This document shows positions 1 to 8,023 of a DNA stretch of 22,721 nucleotides, one piece after another. The stretch spans positions 1 to 22,721 of the forward strand of contig JBCDBB010000053.1 in the NCBI GenBank assembly GCA_039184415.1, in the 5' to 3' direction. The position numbers were made by a program, and so were the translations under genes. Position 1 is the first letter of the stretch, and every line of letters begins with the position of its first letter. The stretch is from JANSYP01 sp039184415. GTDB taxonomy: Bacteria > Pseudomonadota > Alphaproteobacteria > Rhodobacterales > Rhodobacteraceae. Under the pieces are notes generated by a model. It did not search any database and had not been told where the DNA came from. It saw only the letters and a list, made by a program, of their open reading frames with translations.

Positions 1-273
1 CCAGGCCGCGGGCGCCCGGCCCGATGCGTTCAGCCCGTGCAGCGCCGAGCCATCCCAAAGGATGCAGAAGGCGTCAGATCCCAACCCGTTGCCCGTAGGC
101 TCGACGATCGTCAGCACCGCCGCCGTCGCGATGGCGGCATCCACCGCGTTCCCGCCCTGCTGCAGGATCGAGAGGCCCGCTTGCGTCGCCAAAGGTTGTG
201 AGGTCGCAACGACATTGTCGGCCAGAACCGGCGAGCGCCGTGACGGGTAGAAGGGATCATGACGCAGCAGCAT
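1..273 (-). CDS. Gamma-glutamyltransferase-family protein, N-terminal part (cut by window edge)
   Basis: Only the first 91 residues are in the window; the gene runs off its left end. The readable N-terminus has the GGT-family pattern: a VATSQPLATQAG segment, then GGNAVDAAIATAA and VEPTGNGLGSDAF, which match the conserved start of the Ntn-hydrolase GGT fold. The catalytic Thr and the processing site lie outside the window. No signal peptide precedes the domain (it opens MLLRHDPFYPSRRSP), so a cytoplasmic YwrD-like enzyme is more likely than a periplasmic glutathione hydrolase. The ATG at 273 has an AAAAGGA ribosome site and overlaps the end of tctA by 17 bp, so it is probably translated with the transporter operon. 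Members of this family hydrolyse or transfer gamma-glutamyl groups, and some are amide acylases; the substrate here is unknown. Confidence 0.85.
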   Translation of the reverse strand, partial: MLLRHDPFYPSRRSPVLADNVVATSQPLATQAGLSILQQGGNAVDAAIATAAVLTIVEPTGNGLGSDAFCILWDGSALHGLNASGRAPAAW

Positions 274-1774
274 CGGGGGTCCTTTTGGCAGACTCGCTTT
301 TCTTGAGATGGCTCCGGATCGCCCAGACGATGGAGATCACCGCCGCGACCAGGAAGATCAGGCTGATCGGACGCGTGAGAAACAGTGTCGGATCCTCGTC
401 CGTCATGAGCGCGCGGCGCAGGTTGGTCTCGGCGATGGGGCCTAGGATCACCCCCAGCACCAGCGGCGCGAGCGAATAGCCCAGCGCGCGAAGCGTATAG
501 CCCGCGATACCGATGAAGATCAGCAGATAGAGGTCCGTCACCCGATTGTTGAGCGCGAAGGTGCCCACCACGCAGCAGACCATCACCACCGGCACGATGA
601 GCCATTTGGGCACCTCGGTGACACGCAGAAAGAGCCGCATGGAACAGACGGCCACCACGAGCATCATCAGCGAGGACACCGCCATGGCGATGAACATGCC
701 ATAGACCAGATCGCCATTGTCCATGATCAGCCGCGGCCCGACCGAGATGCCATGGACCATCAGCGACGCCATCAGGATTGCATCCACCGCCGAGCCCGGA
801 ATGCCCAGACCGATCAGCGGGATCAGCCCGCCGCCGGCGGTGGCGGAGTTGCCGGATTCCGAGGCAACGATCCCGTCGGGCTCGCCCTTGCCGAAATTCT
901 CAGGCGTCTTCGAGGCCCGCTTGGCCTGGTCATAGGCGACAAGGTTGGCGATGGACCCGCCCGCACCGGGCAGGGCGCCGATCAGAACGCCCACCATCGA
1001 GGAGCGGACCAGGTTCACCGGCCGCATCAGCACCTCGCGCATCACCTTCCATGTCTGAAAGTCGATGGCACCGGTGATGAGCCGGCTCCCAGAGCGCACC
1101 GTTTTGGCGTCCTCCACCTCCGAGACGAGCTGCGAGATCGCGAAAATCCCGATCAGCACGACCAGGAACGGCAGACCGGCCTCCAGCATCTCGAAACCGA
1201 AATCAAAGCGCGGTCGCCCCAGAAGCGGATCGGTGCCGACGGTGGAGATTGCCAGCCCGATCAGCCCCGCCAGCAATCCGCGAATGACGGAGTCTCCCAC
1301 GAGGCTGGCGACGATGGTCAGGGCAAAAACGATGAGCGAAAAATACTCCCACGGGCCCAGTTTCACCGCAAACAGCGCCAGCGGCGGCGCGGCGAAGATC
1401 AGAACGATGGTCGACAGCACGGTGCCGAAGAACGACGCCCAGACCCCGATAGAAAGCGCCCGGCCCGCTTCGCCGCTCCGCGCCATGGGAAAGGCGTCGA
1501 AGGTGGTCGCAACCGAGGATGGCGTCCCCGGTATCCCCAGAAGCGCGGCCGAGATGAGCCCGCCGGTGTATCCGCCCACATAGACCGCGAGAAGTACGGC
1601 GATGCCCTGTAGCGGCTCCATCGCAAAGGTCAGCGGCAGGGTCAGCACAATGGCCATGGTGACGGTAAAGCCGGGAATCGCCGCCGCCGCGATGCCCGCG
1701 ATGGAGCCCGCCAGCATGTAGATCAGCGTGGTGGCGCTAAAGATCTGAGCTGCACCGGACAGAAACTCTTCCAT
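257..1774 (-). CDS. tctA: TctA, large membrane subunit of a tripartite tricarboxylate (TTT) transporter
   Basis: A 505-residue, strongly hydrophobic protein of the usual TctA length (about 500 aa, roughly 12 membrane segments). It carries the recognisable family blocks: GIPGTPSSVATTFDAFPMAR at residues 80-99, GALPGAGGSIA at about 266-276, and a Gly-rich block from GKGEPDGIVASESGNSATAG to GIPG at about 295-327. TctA forms the ion-coupled translocation channel in the inner membrane and works with the small membrane subunit TctB and the periplasmic binding protein TctC. The ATG at 1774 lies one base after the tctB stop, so translation is coupled. The 3' end overlaps the GGT-family gene by 17 bp. 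TTT systems carry citrate, other carboxylates or aromatic acids; the substrate cannot be read from the sequence. Confidence 0.96.
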   Translation of the reverse strand: MEEFLSGAAQIFSATTLIYMLAGSIAGIAAAAIPGFTVTMAIVLTLPLTFAMEPLQGIAVLLAVYVGGYTGGLISAALLGIPGTPSSVATTFDAFPMARSGEAGRALSIGVWASFFGTVLSTIVLIFAAPPLALFAVKLGPWEYFSLIVFALTIVASLVGDSVIRGLLAGLIGLAISTVGTDPLLGRPRFDFGFEMLEAGLPFLVVLIGIFAISQLVSEVEDAKTVRSGSRLITGAIDFQTWKVMREVLMRPVNLVRSSMVGVLIGALPGAGGSIANLVAYDQAKRASKTPENFGKGEPDGIVASESGNSATAGGGLIPLIGLGIPGSAVDAILMASLMVHGISVGPRLIMDNGDLVYGMFIAMAVSSLMMLVVAVCSMRLFLRVTEVPKWLIVPVVMVCCVVGTFALNNRVTDLYLLIFIGIAGYTLRALGYSLAPLVLGVILGPIAETNLRRALMTDEDPTLFLTRPISLIFLVAAVISIVWAIRSHLKKSESAKRTPDAAAS

Positions 1775-1775
1775 T

Positions 1776-2291
1776 TCAGAGCGTACCCCGGGGCAGGAAG
1801 ACGGTGAAAACCTCGGAAAAGACCCAGTTCAGTCCGAAGGAAAAGACCAGTGCCACAATCGCCGCAACAAGGATCGACTGGGGTCGACGCGGCATCAGGA
1901 TAACCTGCAGCCCGAATAGGAAAATCAGGCTCGCGATGGGAAAACCCAGCACCGGGATCGCGAGCAGATAGAGCGTGAACGCCCCCAGGGTGATGAAGAC
2001 AAGGTAGCGGCGGCGCGCCCAGGCGACGGTCTGTGTGCCAAAGCGGCCATAGGCATCGCCGGGGATCTTTCGCAGCGCGTCGACGATGGCCAGCATCGCG
2101 ACCAGTGTGATGGCGCCAAAGACGATCTGCGGAAACGCCCCGGCGCCGATACGCTCGAACCGCGAGGCCGGAATGCCGTTGGCGGAGACGAACAGACCGA
2201 CCGCGGCGAGCAGGATCACCACATAGCTCAGGAGGCGGGCGATCTCGCCCGCCTCCCTTGCGTGCGCTTTTTCGAGCTCATTCTCGCTCAA
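1776..2291 (-). CDS. tctB: TctB, small membrane subunit of the TTT transporter
   Basis: A 171-residue protein with about four hydrophobic segments (near residues 18-38, 50-65, 90-125 and 135-165), which is the expected size and topology for TctB. It lies between tctC and tctA, as in other TTT operons. TctB is an auxiliary inner-membrane subunit required for transport. The start chosen is a TTG at 2291 whose last bases overlap the tctC stop codon (TTGA). No good Shine-Dalgarno sequence is visible, so initiation probably depends on ribosomes finishing tctC. The soluble N-terminal stretch (SENELEKAHAREAGEIARL) before the first membrane segment makes a later start less likely. Sequence conservation in this family is low, so the call rests on size, topology and position. 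Confidence 0.9.
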   Translation of the reverse strand: MSENELEKAHAREAGEIARLLSYVVILLAAVGLFVSANGIPASRFERIGAGAFPQIVFGAITLVAMLAIVDALRKIPGDAYGRFGTQTVAWARRRYLVFITLGAFTLYLLAIPVLGFPIASLIFLFGLQVILMPRRPQSILVAAIVALVFSFGLNWVFSEVFTVFLPRGTL

Positions 2292-3235
2292 GGAGCCAGA
2301 ACCGCCGAAAGCGAAACGACCGTATCGTTGAGGTTGCTGAGGTAGGTGCGGTAGTCCTCCTGCCCGCGGAACAACACATCCGCCCCGGCATTGTTGGTCT
2401 GTTCGATATAGGTCGGATCCTCGGACAGCGCCTGCAGCGCGGCTTCGAGCGCATCGCGTGCGTCCTGCGGCGCGCCTTTGGGCATAACGATGCCACGCGT
2501 GACATTCAGTTCCAGATCCTGCCCGCTTTCCTTGAAGGTCGGCACATCCGGCGTCGCTGCGACACGCTCGCCCGAGCCGACCGCAAGGAAGATCAGATCG
2601 CCATTGTCGACGAACTGCTTGGAGGAGCTGATATCCCCTATCGCCGTATCGAGATTGCCGCCGACCAGCGCGCGGATCCGCTCGCCCGTGCCCTCATAGC
2701 CGACATAGGCGAACTCCAGACCATAGGCCTGCTCGATCATCGCGGCATGCAGATGCGGCACGCCGCCCAATGTCACCCCGAGGGTGATCTCGCCCGGGTT
2801 CTCCTTGGCAAAGGCCACGAACTCTTCGAATGTGCTGTAGTCGTCCGTGGGATGGGCCACCAGATACTGCGGCGAGGCGGTCATCAGCGCGATCGGATCG
2901 AAATCATCCCAGTTCAGCTCCGTGATCCCGGTCTCAGATGCGACCAGCAGGCCCTCATGGACCTGGCTGATCGTATATCCGTCCGCGTCGCGCCGCGACG
3001 CTTCGCGCAGTCCGACCGTACCGCCGACGCCGGGCATGTTGATGATCGGCATCTCGGCGCCGAGAAACGGCTCGATATTGCCAGCCACCAGGCGCATCAG
3101 CGTGTCGGAACCACCCCCCGGCGACCATGGCACGATGAATTCAACGGCGCGGGTCGGATAGTCCTCGGCGGTCGCTGGCGCGGCGAGCACTGTCGCAGCG
3201 GCGAAAAGGGCGGCGAGCCCTGGGCGAAATGTCAT
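2288..3235 (-). CDS. tctC: TctC, periplasmic solute-binding protein of the TTT transporter
   Basis: A 315-residue exported protein. Residues 1-23 form a Sec signal peptide with a likely cleavage after PATA. The mature protein opens with EDYPTRAVEFIVPWSPGGGSD; the FIVPW...PGGGSD segment is the hallmark of the TctC/Bug family and forms part of the carboxylate-binding site. Length and fold pattern are typical. TctC catches the substrate in the periplasm and hands it to TctAB. It is the first gene of the operon, starting with ATG at 3235 behind a GAGGGG ribosome site, and it diverges from a LysR regulator. Bug-family proteins bind diverse carboxylates, amino acids or aromatic acids; the ligand here is not known. 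Confidence 0.95.
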   Translation of the reverse strand: MTFRPGLAALFAAATVLAAPATAEDYPTRAVEFIVPWSPGGGSDTLMRLVAGNIEPFLGAEMPIINMPGVGGTVGLREASRRDADGYTISQVHEGLLVASETGITELNWDDFDPIALMTASPQYLVAHPTDDYSTFEEFVAFAKENPGEITLGVTLGGVPHLHAAMIEQAYGLEFAYVGYEGTGERIRALVGGNLDTAIGDISSSKQFVDNGDLIFLAVGSGERVAATPDVPTFKESGQDLELNVTRGIVMPKGAPQDARDALEAALQALSEDPTYIEQTNNAGADVLFRGQEDYRTYLSNLNDTVVSLSAVLAP

Positions 3236-3379
3236 ATGGGAACCCCTCGTGAATTGCGTGGCGTTGGTGCGGCGAGGCGCTGCCGCAGATTGACCGATGC
3301 GGCGCAGCGTATCACAAGGGAAACGCAGCCAAAGCGCGGAAAAATTGCCATCATCTTAAGTTCTGCTAACTTTGTGGCG
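3236..3379. promoter_or_regulatory. Divergent promoter region between tctC and the LysR gene, with an inverted repeat
   Basis: This 144-bp gap separates two divergent genes and must hold both promoters. A perfect inverted repeat, AAGTT-N5-AACTT, lies at 3358-3372, ending seven bases before the LysR start codon. LysR-type regulators usually bind dyads of the T-N11-A kind in such gaps and repress their own gene, so this is a candidate autoregulatory site. No convincing -35/-10 pair could be assigned by eye, and the LysR gene has no clear ribosome binding site, which fits leaderless or very short-leader expression. Confidence 0.5.
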
Positions 3380-4264
3380 ATGGACACCCGGCAACTCACA
3401 ACCCTTCTGGCCATCGAACGCCATGGCGGCTTTGCTGCCGCAGCACAGGCGATCAACCTGACCGCCTCGGCCGTCAGCCAGCAGATCGCGGCGCTCGAGG
3501 CCGAGCTTGGCGTCGCGCTCTTCGACCGCTCCCGTCGCCCACCGGTTCTGACCACCAAGGGCGCGGAAGTCCTGCGTTCGGCCCGCACCATCCTGCAGAT
3601 CGTGAGTGAGACCAAGGCCACGGCGTCCGGCGGGCGCGTGCGGGGCACGCTCGCCTTCGGCTCCCTGCGGACCGGGGCGAACTCCCTTGTGCCGAACGCG
3701 CTGGCGAGCCTCAGGGCCAGGTATCCGGACCTTCATTTTCGCCTGCAGATCGGCATTTCCGAGGATCTGATGAGCGAAGTGGTCTCCGGTCAGCTCGACG
3801 CCGCACTCGTGGCCGACCATGTCGCCGTGCCGCCCAGTCTGAAATGGACCCAGGTCGTCAATGAACCGCTGGTCGTGATCACGCCGCCCGGAACCGGAAC
3901 GCTCCCGCTGGAGGATCTTGTCCGCGCGGTGCCTTACATTCGATACCGCACGCAGGTACCGCTGGCGCGCCAGATCGACACCGAAATCGCCAGATTGGCC
4001 AGCGCCCCGCGGCCGGTCATTTCGGTGAACACGATGATGTCCGTTGTCGGTTGCGTCCAGGCAGGCCTGGGCTTCGCCGTGATCCCACAGATCGCCCTGC
4101 GCGACATGGGCGCGTCCGATCTGGCCTGGTTTCCCCTCGGATCGCCGCCGATCCACCGACGCCTCGGCGTCGTGCAGCGCCCGGCCTCGGCCCGCAAAGA
4201 TGTGACCGCCGCCTTGATCGCGGCACTTGAGACTGCCGCGATGCAAGGTTTTCAGGACGCCTAG
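3380..4264 (+). CDS. LysR-family transcriptional regulator of the tct-ggt operon
   Basis: A 294-residue LysR regulator. The N-terminal winged helix-turn-helix (residues about 1-60) reads MDTRQLTTLLAIERHGGF, then AAAAQAINLTASAVSQQIAALE and LGVALFDRSRRPPVLTTKGAEVL, a standard LysR DNA-binding domain. Residues from about 85 onward form the periplasmic-binding-protein-like effector domain. The reading frame is open far upstream, but the protein family begins at the ATG at 3380, so the longer frame is rejected. It diverges from tctC, the classic arrangement for a LysR protein controlling the neighbouring operon, probably in response to the transported compound or its breakdown product. That role is inferred from position. 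The stop at 4264 is followed by convergent gene 4476-5048. Confidence 0.94.
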   Translation: MDTRQLTTLLAIERHGGFAAAAQAINLTASAVSQQIAALEAELGVALFDRSRRPPVLTTKGAEVLRSARTILQIVSETKATASGGRVRGTLAFGSLRTGANSLVPNALASLRARYPDLHFRLQIGISEDLMSEVVSGQLDAALVADHVAVPPSLKWTQVVNEPLVVITPPGTGTLPLEDLVRAVPYIRYRTQVPLARQIDTEIARLASAPRPVISVNTMMSVVGCVQAGLGFAVIPQIALRDMGASDLAWFPLGSPPIHRRLGVVQRPASARKDVTAALIAALETAAMQGFQDA

Positions 4265-4397
4265 TAGGGCTCCGGTGCGACATGTGTTGAACCCGGCCCG
4301 CGCGCCTCGCACCGGATCTCAGACGCACGCACACCTCGAAACCTGAAACCGCATGTCCATCCTGGACGAACCCGACCCGTCGCCTCCGGCGTAGGCA

Positions 4398-4416
4398 AGC
4401 GCAGACTCCCTGCGCT
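4398..4416. terminator. Short hairpin between convergent genes
   Basis: AGCGCAG (4398-4404), a five-base loop and CTGCGCT (4410-4416) form a perfect 7-bp stem. It lies in the 211-bp gap between the LysR gene (plus) and the 190-aa hypothetical gene (minus), where terminators for both are expected. No T-run follows on either strand, so a classical intrinsic terminator is not certain. Nothing else was seen between 4265 and 4475. Confidence 0.35.
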
Positions 4417-4475
4417 GACAAAACCAGTGTGCCTGCCCGTTTTACTTACGGTCCGCCAAGTCTGTCCGCGCCTGC

Positions 4476-5048
4476 TCAGTCCCTGGCCTCCGAGCGCGCG
4501 GCGATATGGGCCTGAAGCCCGTCGATGCTCGCCTGCAGGTCGTTTCGCATCGCTTGCCAGTCCTCCACGGCCTGCCGCAATGCGTCGATCTCCGCCGGGC
4601 TCTGCGGCTCCGGCATGTCCAATAGCGCCTGAAAAAAGCGGTCCCGCGCCCCCACGGCCTCCAACAGCGGCTGGAACGCGTCGGAGGCCGCAAAGGCGTT
4701 GTTCTGAGCTTCGAGCGTCTCCATGATCTCCGCCGCGAACTCCATGTTGCCCTTGATGTCCTCGCGGACCTGTTCCCAGCCGTACGCACCGCCGCTGGAC
4801 TGACCGCGTTCCTGCCGTGCGATGAAATCGTCGAGCGATCGCGCCACGACGCCCTGCGAATAGAGCTGTCGCTTGCTGCGATTGATCAGATCATGGAGCG
4901 TCGCGGTCATCTGCCGTTCGCGCAGCGCATCGAGCCCACTGGTGCCCAGCCGCACGGCATGGGCGAAACTGTCGATCACGTCGCGCAGCGCCTTGGCCAC
5001 GGCGCTCAGGGTCTTCGAGACGATCTGAATGCTCGCAGGGTCGGACAT
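4476..5048 (-). CDS. Hypothetical helical protein of 190 residues
   Basis: I do not recognise this family. The protein has 190 residues, no signal peptide and no membrane segment. It is rich in Ala, Gln, Glu, Asp and Arg and looks almost entirely alpha-helical, with heptad-like stretches (for example SKTLSAVAKALRDVIDSFAH near the start and AEIDALRQAVEDWQAMRND near the end), so a coiled-coil or helical-bundle scaffold is likely. The ATG at 5048 has an AAGGAG ribosome site eight bases upstream, which supports real translation. It stands alone: it converges with the LysR gene on one side and is followed by a long non-coding stretch on the other. Overall composition recalls phasins and other amphipathic helical proteins, but no diagnostic motif was seen, so no function is assigned. 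Confidence 0.75.
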   Translation of the reverse strand: MSDPASIQIVSKTLSAVAKALRDVIDSFAHAVRLGTSGLDALRERQMTATLHDLINRSKRQLYSQGVVARSLDDFIARQERGQSSGGAYGWEQVREDIKGNMEFAAEIMETLEAQNNAFAASDAFQPLLEAVGARDRFFQALLDMPEPQSPAEIDALRQAVEDWQAMRNDLQASIDGLQAHIAARSEARD

Positions 5049-5607
5049 GGACAGGCTCCTTCAGGTCGAGCCACGTACAGGCCAAAACAGGCTCGCGGCG
5101 GCGAAGCTGTACGCAGACTGCGCCAGACGGCAGCGCCGGTCCATACCTTCCCGCGCAGGTGCCGACAGCTCTTCCCAGAACCTTTGGGTCCTGCACGAAT
5201 GGGTCATCCGGTGCATCGTCTCTTTGCGCGAACGCCCCGACCAACGGACCGACTGAGAGTGCGTCAATCGGAGCGGCAAATGGGAAAGCGGCCATGCCAT
5301 CCGTCGCTTGACTGCGCGGGGCAATTCCCTGACCTTGAACCGGGGGGGTGTCGACTGGATGAAGATCAGCGACGATGAGTGAGGCTGTGACACACGCCTC
5401 AGCGCGTCCATTGCCTCGGGCCGGAAACTTGATCGAAGGCACGAGGTTTGCAGGTGCCGGTCGCAGGTGCGACGTGCTCTGTTCGACGATGGCAAAGGAC
5501 AGTCCAGATCAGAGCGCAATGAACCGGCCTGTTTCGGGTGCGCGCGGTCCTAGGGCGAGCAGATGCACCGCGCTGCGCCCTTCACAACCTCTTGCGAGGG
5601 TAAGGCG
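5049..5607. other. Stretch of about 560 bp with no convincing gene
   Basis: Frames are open here on both strands, but none has a proper start with a ribosome site, a known motif or a sensible composition. The longest, 5061-5519 minus, would begin at a TTG without a Shine-Dalgarno sequence. The region must contain the promoter of the minus-strand gene 4476-5048 and that of the plus-strand beta-propeller gene. A run of seven G lies at about 5341-5347, and the octamer GCAGGTGC occurs twice close together near 5450-5470. No tRNA, IS end or CRISPR-like repeat was seen. It may be a decayed gene or simply a long divergent regulatory region. Confidence 0.5.
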
Positions 5608-6885
5608 GTGAGTGGCTCCAAGGGGCGTTTGATCGTAAGCGGACGATGGGACGACACTGTCGCCATCGTCGATATCGAAACCGCGCTGCGGCCCGAGAAT
5701 GACGGCACCTCGAACGCGATCATTTCGCGGCCCCGCGTGACCCCGGACCTCGATCTGGATGGCGATGGAGCCCCGGATGCGCGCGCGAGCGGGCAGCCAG
5801 TCGCGGTCGCTGTCGATGCCGCGGGGCGGTTTGCCTATGTGGTCTGCCACTCGGGGAACGCCTCACCGGCGGCGGCCGGCGCCTACCAGCACGGACACCC
5901 GGGGCTGGTGACCGTACTTGACGTCGCCGCGGCGATCGATCCGGCGCATGATGATACGCTCGGGGCGGTCGTCGATTTCATCGCCACCGGGCGCACGGGC
6001 CCGGTCGGCTGCGCGCTCACCCCGGACGGCGCGAAGCTTCTCGTGAATTGCGGCGAAGACACAGGCAGCGAGGATGGCGGCGACGAGGTTACCGTGATCG
6101 ACATCGCAACGCGGCGCGTTTCGGCCCGCGTGCCGCTGGCACTGAACCTCGACTATCCGGCCACGGGACCGAGCCGCCATGACAGTCCGCATGAGAGCTT
6201 CGGGCGCTACCCGAACCCCACAGGCCTTGTGATCTCACCGCTGGGCGGGGGCGTTGCCTTCGTCGGCAATGGCGGGTTCAGCGATGTCTCGGTCCTGCGC
6301 CTCAACGCTGCCGTGGCGGGCGCCGCCGCCGCGGAGATCAACCGCGTCGAGGTGGAAACTGGCCCTTTCGGCATGGCGCTCAGCCCGGATGGCGCACTCG
6401 TCGCGGTGGCCTCGCGCGAGAGCATGTCGCGTCCCTTTGAGGGTGGCACCGTCTCCCTGATCGATGTGGAGCGCGCCGCGGCGGGTCAGGACGATGCCGA
6501 AGTCGCGCGCGTGCCCGTGGGTGCCACGGAAGACACCGATCGAAGCCGGCCCTTCGGCGTCAGCTTTTCGCAGGACGGCGCGCTGCTTGTCGCATCGTGC
6601 TTTCGGACCAACGTCATCTCGGTCCTCGACGTCGAGGCAGCCCTCGCCGGGCGCCCGTCAGAGCGTCACCGGCTCACCCCTGAGGCCCCGAGCGGCGGCC
6701 CGGCCCGTCCACGGGGCCTCGTGACCTGTGGCGGCTATGCCTGCGTGATCGGCGGCGCCAAGGCCGGACCCGGCAGCAGCTGCGTCTGGCTGATCGATCC
6801 GGAGAGCGGACAGGTCGCAGGCACGGTCAGCGGGGTCGGCAACGAGTCCTATTTCCTGGCCGCGATTCCGGCCTCGACAGAATGA
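5608..6885 (+). CDS. YVTN/YncE-type beta-propeller protein
   Basis: A protein of about 425 residues with repeated blade signatures: GRLIVSGRWDDTVAIVDIETAL, GPVGCALTPDGAKLLV, GPFGMALSPDGALVAVAS, RPFGVSFSQDGALLVAS. These are the 'xxSPDGxxLxVA...vsViDv' units of seven-bladed YVTN/lactonase-like propellers. No signal peptide is evident from either possible start, which is unusual because many relatives are exported. A DLDGDGAPD loop at about residue 50 resembles Ca-binding aspartate loops. The GTG at 5608 is preferred because GAGGG lies just upstream; an in-frame ATG at 5563 would add 15 residues that look unlike the family. It is upstream of, and in line with, a TRAP transporter (92-bp gap) and may be transcribed with it. 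Function is unknown; propellers of this type act as binding scaffolds, sensors or hydrolases. Confidence 0.85.
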   Translation: MSGSKGRLIVSGRWDDTVAIVDIETALRPENDGTSNAIISRPRVTPDLDLDGDGAPDARASGQPVAVAVDAAGRFAYVVCHSGNASPAAAGAYQHGHPGLVTVLDVAAAIDPAHDDTLGAVVDFIATGRTGPVGCALTPDGAKLLVNCGEDTGSEDGGDEVTVIDIATRRVSARVPLALNLDYPATGPSRHDSPHESFGRYPNPTGLVISPLGGGVAFVGNGGFSDVSVLRLNAAVAGAAAAEINRVEVETGPFGMALSPDGALVAVASRESMSRPFEGGTVSLIDVERAAAGQDDAEVARVPVGATEDTDRSRPFGVSFSQDGALLVASCFRTNVISVLDVEAALAGRPSERHRLTPEAPSGGPARPRGLVTCGGYACVIGGAKAGPGSSCVWLIDPESGQVAGTVSGVGNESYFLAAIPASTE

Positions 6886-6977
6886 CTCCATAGCATTTGG
6901 AGAAAAGGCCCACGGACGGTCGCGCGAAGTGGAGGTCGCGGGGCACTCCAGGAAAGAACCAAAGGGAGGAGAAAACA

Positions 6978-7976
6978 ATGATCGGATTGAAGAGAAGGTC
7001 GGCCATCGGCCTCATGACCGCGGCGCTGCTCTGCACCGGTGCGGCGACGGCACAGGAAGACCCGCTGAAACTGCGGCTTTCGGTGGAGAGCACGCCGGGC
7101 GCCTCGACACAGCAGATGCTCGCGGCGTTCCGCGATGCCCTGCAGGAGGAGTTGGGCGACGGGGTCGAGATCGAGTATTTCGACAGCGGCACGCTCGGCG
7201 ACGAGATCGTCCATATGCAGCAGGTCCGAACCGGCCAGCTCGACGTGATCCCCATCGGCTCGGATGCCGTGCAGCTCGACCAGAAGTTCGCGGTCTTCGA
7301 CATCCCGTTCCTGTTCAACAGCCGCGAGCAGGTCGCAGCCGTCCTTGACGGCCCGATCGGCGAGGAACTCGACGCGTCGTTTCAGGAAAACGCCGGGCTG
7401 AAGGTGCTGGGCTTCGGTGAGATCGGCTTTCGCCACATCACCAACAATGTGCGTCCCGTCGTGACCCCTGCCGATCTTGAGGGGCTCAAGCTCCGGACAC
7501 CGGGCAGCCAGACCCGGATCATGTCGTTCGAAATGCTCGGGGCCGCGCCGATCAAGATGAATATCGGCGACGTCTACCTCGCCTTGCAGCAGGGTGTGAT
7601 CGACGGTCAGGAGAACCCGTTCGGCAATATCGCGAAATGGTCCTGGGACGAGGTTCAGGACTACATCTCGCTGTCGCGCCATGTCTACACGCCGATCACC
7701 TTCGTGATGAACCAGCGCCGCTATGACAGCCTGACAGACGAGCAGCGCGCCGCCGTTGACGCGGCCGCCCGCGCAGCGGTCGAAGCGAGCCGGGCCTATG
7801 GTGCGGAAAACGATGCCTCGCTCGAAGCTGTTATCCGTGAACGCTCTCCGGATGTGCAGTTCAATGAGATCGATTCCGCAAGCTTCCAGGAAATCGCCCA
7901 GGCCATCGGTGCGAATATCGGCGAAACCGCAGGGGCAGATTTTACAGCGCGCTTCGTCGACGCGGCCTCTCAGTGA
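6978..7976 (+). CDS. dctP: DctP-family TRAP transporter solute-binding protein (first TRAP system)
   Basis: A 332-residue exported binding protein. The signal peptide covers residues 1-25 (MIGLKRRSAIGLMTAALLCTG..., cleavage after ATA). The mature part shows the DctP pattern: an N-terminal LRLSVESTPG strand, the LEGLKLRTPGS segment with the conserved Arg that salt-bridges the substrate carboxylate, and LALQQGVIDGQENPFGNI, a very typical DctP block. The ATG at 6978 has a strong GGGAGGAG ribosome site; the frame extends further upstream but the signal peptide fixes this start. TRAP binding proteins deliver organic acids, such as C4-dicarboxylates, keto acids, sugar acids or aromatic acids, to the DctQM membrane pair encoded just downstream. 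The ligand is not predictable here. Confidence 0.96.
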   Translation: MIGLKRRSAIGLMTAALLCTGAATAQEDPLKLRLSVESTPGASTQQMLAAFRDALQEELGDGVEIEYFDSGTLGDEIVHMQQVRTGQLDVIPIGSDAVQLDQKFAVFDIPFLFNSREQVAAVLDGPIGEELDASFQENAGLKVLGFGEIGFRHITNNVRPVVTPADLEGLKLRTPGSQTRIMSFEMLGAAPIKMNIGDVYLALQQGVIDGQENPFGNIAKWSWDEVQDYISLSRHVYTPITFVMNQRRYDSLTDEQRAAVDAAARAAVEASRAYGAENDASLEAVIRERSPDVQFNEIDSASFQEIAQAIGANIGETAGADFTARFVDAASQ

Positions 7977-8023
7977 GGCACTGAGCCCGGGCGGCGCGGT
8001 TTCGGCTGCGCCCCCGGCGGCTC

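Noticed and set aside
752..1612. 286-aa open frame on the plus strand opposite tctA
   Set aside because: Low-complexity Arg/Gly/Asp/Gln-rich composition typical of an antisense shadow; tctA is unambiguous on the other strand.
2258..3379. Upstream extension of the LysR frame (668-aa open frame on the plus strand)
   Set aside because: The extra 374 residues are the antisense shadow of tctC and have no family motif; LysR homology begins exactly at the ATG at 3380.
5450..5475. Possible short direct repeats (GCAGGTGC twice)
   Set aside because: Two copies only, short and irregular; no CRISPR-like spacing and no further copies nearby.
5061..5519. 152-aa open frame on the minus strand in the non-coding stretch
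   Set aside because: It begins with TTG without a ribosome site, has no motif, and overlaps other open frames of equal quality, as is common in GC-rich DNA.
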